From Mollicutes bacterium (GTDB lineage: Bacteria > Bacillota_I > Bacilli_A > RF39 > UBA660): a stretch of 7,445 bases of DNA. The position numbers were made by a program, and so were the translations under genes. This document shows positions 7,011 through 7,445 of the stretch, in pieces; the stretch's first letter is position 1, and every line of letters begins with the position of its first letter. The notes beneath the pieces were generated by a model. It made no database searches, was not told the origin of the DNA, and saw only the letters and a program-made list of their open reading frames with translations. The stretch lies in the NCBI GenBank assembly GCA_003560455.1, contig PWIL01000110.1, forward strand, positions 1 to 7,445. Direction: 5' to 3'.

Positions 7011-7024
7011 TGCAATCGATTACA
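7011..7024 (+). promoter_or_regulatory. LacI-type operator upstream of eda
   Basis: The 14-mer TGCAATC-GATTACA is identical to that upstream of kduI at 37-50. Its centre is about 37 bp from the eda ATG. This makes eda a separately regulated member of the same local regulon rather than only a read-through gene of the uxaC run. Confidence 0.8.
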
Positions 7025-7054
7025 CTATCCTGTTTTCACCAGCCGGAACCTAAT

Positions 7055-7445
7055 ATGGCAAAATTTTCAAGAATCAAAGTAGCAACAGTAATGGAAGAGA
7101 CCGGGCTGGTGCCCCTCTTCTATCATTCCGACCTGGAAATCTGTAAAAAAGTACTCTCTGCCTGCTATAATGGCGGGGCAAGGCTTCTGGAGTTTACGAA
7201 CAGGGGCGATTATGCGCATGAAGTATTCGGTGAATTAAATAAGTTTGCCGAAAGCAATCTTCCCGATATGATATTGGGAGTAGGATCCATTACCGATGCT
7301 GGTGCAGCTTCACTCTATATGCAGCTCGGCGCAAATTTTGTTGTGACCCCCGTTTTGCGTGAAGACATAGCCATTGCCTGTAACAGGAGAAAACTTTTAT
7401 GGTCGCCGGGATGCGGATCTCTGACTGAGATTGCCAAAGCGGAAG
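7055..7445 (+). CDS. eda: KDPG aldolase (Eda), 3' end cut by the window
   Basis: The frame stays open from the ATG at 7055 to the window end, giving 130 complete codons of a protein normally around 210-220 residues. It is a class I 2-keto-3-deoxy-6-phosphogluconate aldolase, splitting KDPG into pyruvate and glyceraldehyde-3-phosphate. Family blocks are VPLFYH (19-24), GGARLLEFTNRGD (40-52) with the predicted catalytic Glu46, LGVGSITDAGAA (74-85), GANFVVTPVL (92-101) and SPGCGSLTEI (117-126). The Schiff-base lysine, expected a few residues past the cut, cannot be seen. The sequence resembles Bacteroidota-type KDPG aldolases. An in-frame ATG at 7010-7012 would add 15 residues but overlaps the operator, so 7055 is preferred. 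The gene completes the pathway from both upstream branches. Confidence 0.94.
   Translation, partial: MAKFSRIKVATVMEETGLVPLFYHSDLEICKKVLSACYNGGARLLEFTNRGDYAHEVFGELNKFAESNLPDMILGVGSITDAGAASLYMQLGANFVVTPVLREDIAIACNRRKLLWSPGCGSLTEIAKAE

Overview
This window is a chromosomal gene cluster for uronate catabolism, the route from alginate-, pectin- or glucuronan-type oligouronates and free hexuronates to pyruvate and glyceraldehyde-3-phosphate. All recognisable genes are on the + strand. The DNA is moderately AT-rich and the genes mostly lack convincing Shine-Dalgarno sequences. The kinase, aldolase and isomerase sequences resemble those of Bacteroidota and relatives (Balneolota/Rhodothermota-like marine bacteria), so I infer a member of that group. 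Genus-level assignment is not possible from the sequence alone.

Layout: a promoter and operator (1-60) precede kduI (75-914), followed after 55 bp by a short-chain dehydrogenase in the kduD position (970-1755). A 303-bp intergenic region (1756-2058) holds an operator-like site and a perfect 8-bp inverted repeat. It leads to a LacI-family regulator (2059-3084). A second promoter/operator (about 3133-3182) precedes a three-gene run, uxaC (3208-4611), kdgK (4631-5668) and uxuA (5698-6876), with gaps of only 19 and 29 bp. A third promoter region with an operator (7011-7024) drives the KDPG aldolase gene eda (7055 onward), which is cut by the window end.

How the genes fit together: KduI and the SDR convert the ring-opened product of unsaturated uronates to 2-keto-3-deoxygluconate (KDG). 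UxaC and UxuA bring glucuronate (via fructuronate and mannonate) to the same KDG. KdgK phosphorylates KDG and Eda cleaves KDPG. The fructuronate-to-mannonate reductase (UxuB) is not visible, nor is any transporter or polysaccharide lyase. These may lie outside the window, or the SDR may have a second role.

The most informative non-coding signal is a repeated near-palindrome, TGCAATC-GATTACA and variants. It occurs once upstream of each of the four transcription units, including the regulator itself. In three cases its centre is 31-38 bp from the start codon. It has the central CpG typical of LacI/PurR-family operators, so the encoded regulator very probably controls the whole cluster and its own gene. 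The pathway itself is well known and I see no evidence for an entirely new system. The unexplained points are the long structured leader of the regulator gene, the subfamily of the SDR and the absent reductase.
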